From positions 1-42,309 of IMG/VR virus record IMGVR_UViG_3300035682_000070: a DNA stretch of 42,309 nt; one strand, given 5' to 3'. Position 1 is the stretch's first letter. The number at the start of each line of letters is the position of its first letter. A program made the translations under genes and the position numbers. The DNA is from a virus. The notes under the pieces were generated by a model, which saw only the letters and a program-made list of their open reading frames with translations, had not been told where the DNA came from and did no database searches. This document shows, piece after piece, positions 42,309 to 42,309 of this stretch.

Positions 42309-42309
42309 A

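Overview
The window is an AT-rich (by eye roughly 70% A+T) piece of a large lytic tailed phage with a contractile, T4-like tail. Nearly everything is on the minus strand, so the text below follows minus-strand transcription from high to low coordinates. Recognisable T4-type proteins are the tail sheath (gp18), tail tube (gp19), a gp26-like baseplate protein, a tape measure, gp53, a hub/lysozyme protein, gp32, UvsX, RNase H, gp41 helicase and an aerobic class I ribonucleotide reductase. Several intergenic gaps carry a TTTG (or ATTG) box, 19-20 nt, then TAnnTTTG. This is the promoter architecture known from Bacteroidota. Shine-Dalgarno sequences are largely absent and A-rich leaders precede the ATGs. 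I infer a Bacteroidota (Flavobacteriia-like) host; no database search was possible.

Layout, right to left. 42.3-36.2 kb: end of a partial gene, a conserved structural protein, then five fibre-like proteins (129, 128, 404, 433 and 455 aa) and a 60-aa protein. 36.1-31.0 kb: sheath and tube genes. Two related homing-type endonucleases bracket the tube gene, one on each side and on opposite strands, each with its own host-like promoter. 29.4-22.8 kb: a plus-strand hypothetical gene, a small hypothetical gene, the gp26-like protein with an 87-aa partner, an unknown 464-aa protein and the tape measure. A 290-nt gap follows that includes 152 nt without a single G or C. 22.6-10.6 kb: a 1680-aa baseplate protein, gp53, and a 2200-aa hub protein ending in two cell-wall-hydrolase-like domains. 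10.6-7.8 kb: small hypothetical genes and a strongly folded 84-nt element. 7.7-0 kb: gp32, uvsX, rnh, a hypothetical gene, the gp41-like helicase, nrdB and a partial nrdA, with terminators and promoters between units.

The most unusual object is the 1680-aa baseplate protein. It contains seven WD40 repeats of exactly 42 residues, enough for one closed seven-bladed beta-propeller. The propeller appears to be inserted between the first strand and first helix of an OmpA-like domain, which is itself embedded in a tail structural protein. Other points of interest are the giant hub with two lytic-type domains, the folded RNA-like element at 10181-10264, the paired endonucleases around the tube gene, a promoter nested in an inverted repeat, a gp32 with a bacterial-SSB-like C-terminal tip, a split LamG-like fibre domain, and a family of neighbouring proteins sharing a C-terminal motif.

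How the genes work together: the right three quarters build the contractile tail and its adhesins (fibres, sheath, tube, tape measure, baseplate, wall-degrading hub). The left 8 kb supply nucleotides (NrdA/B), replication (helicase, RNase H, gp32) and recombination (UvsX). Several gene junctions overlap by 8 or 4 nt, which suggests translational coupling.
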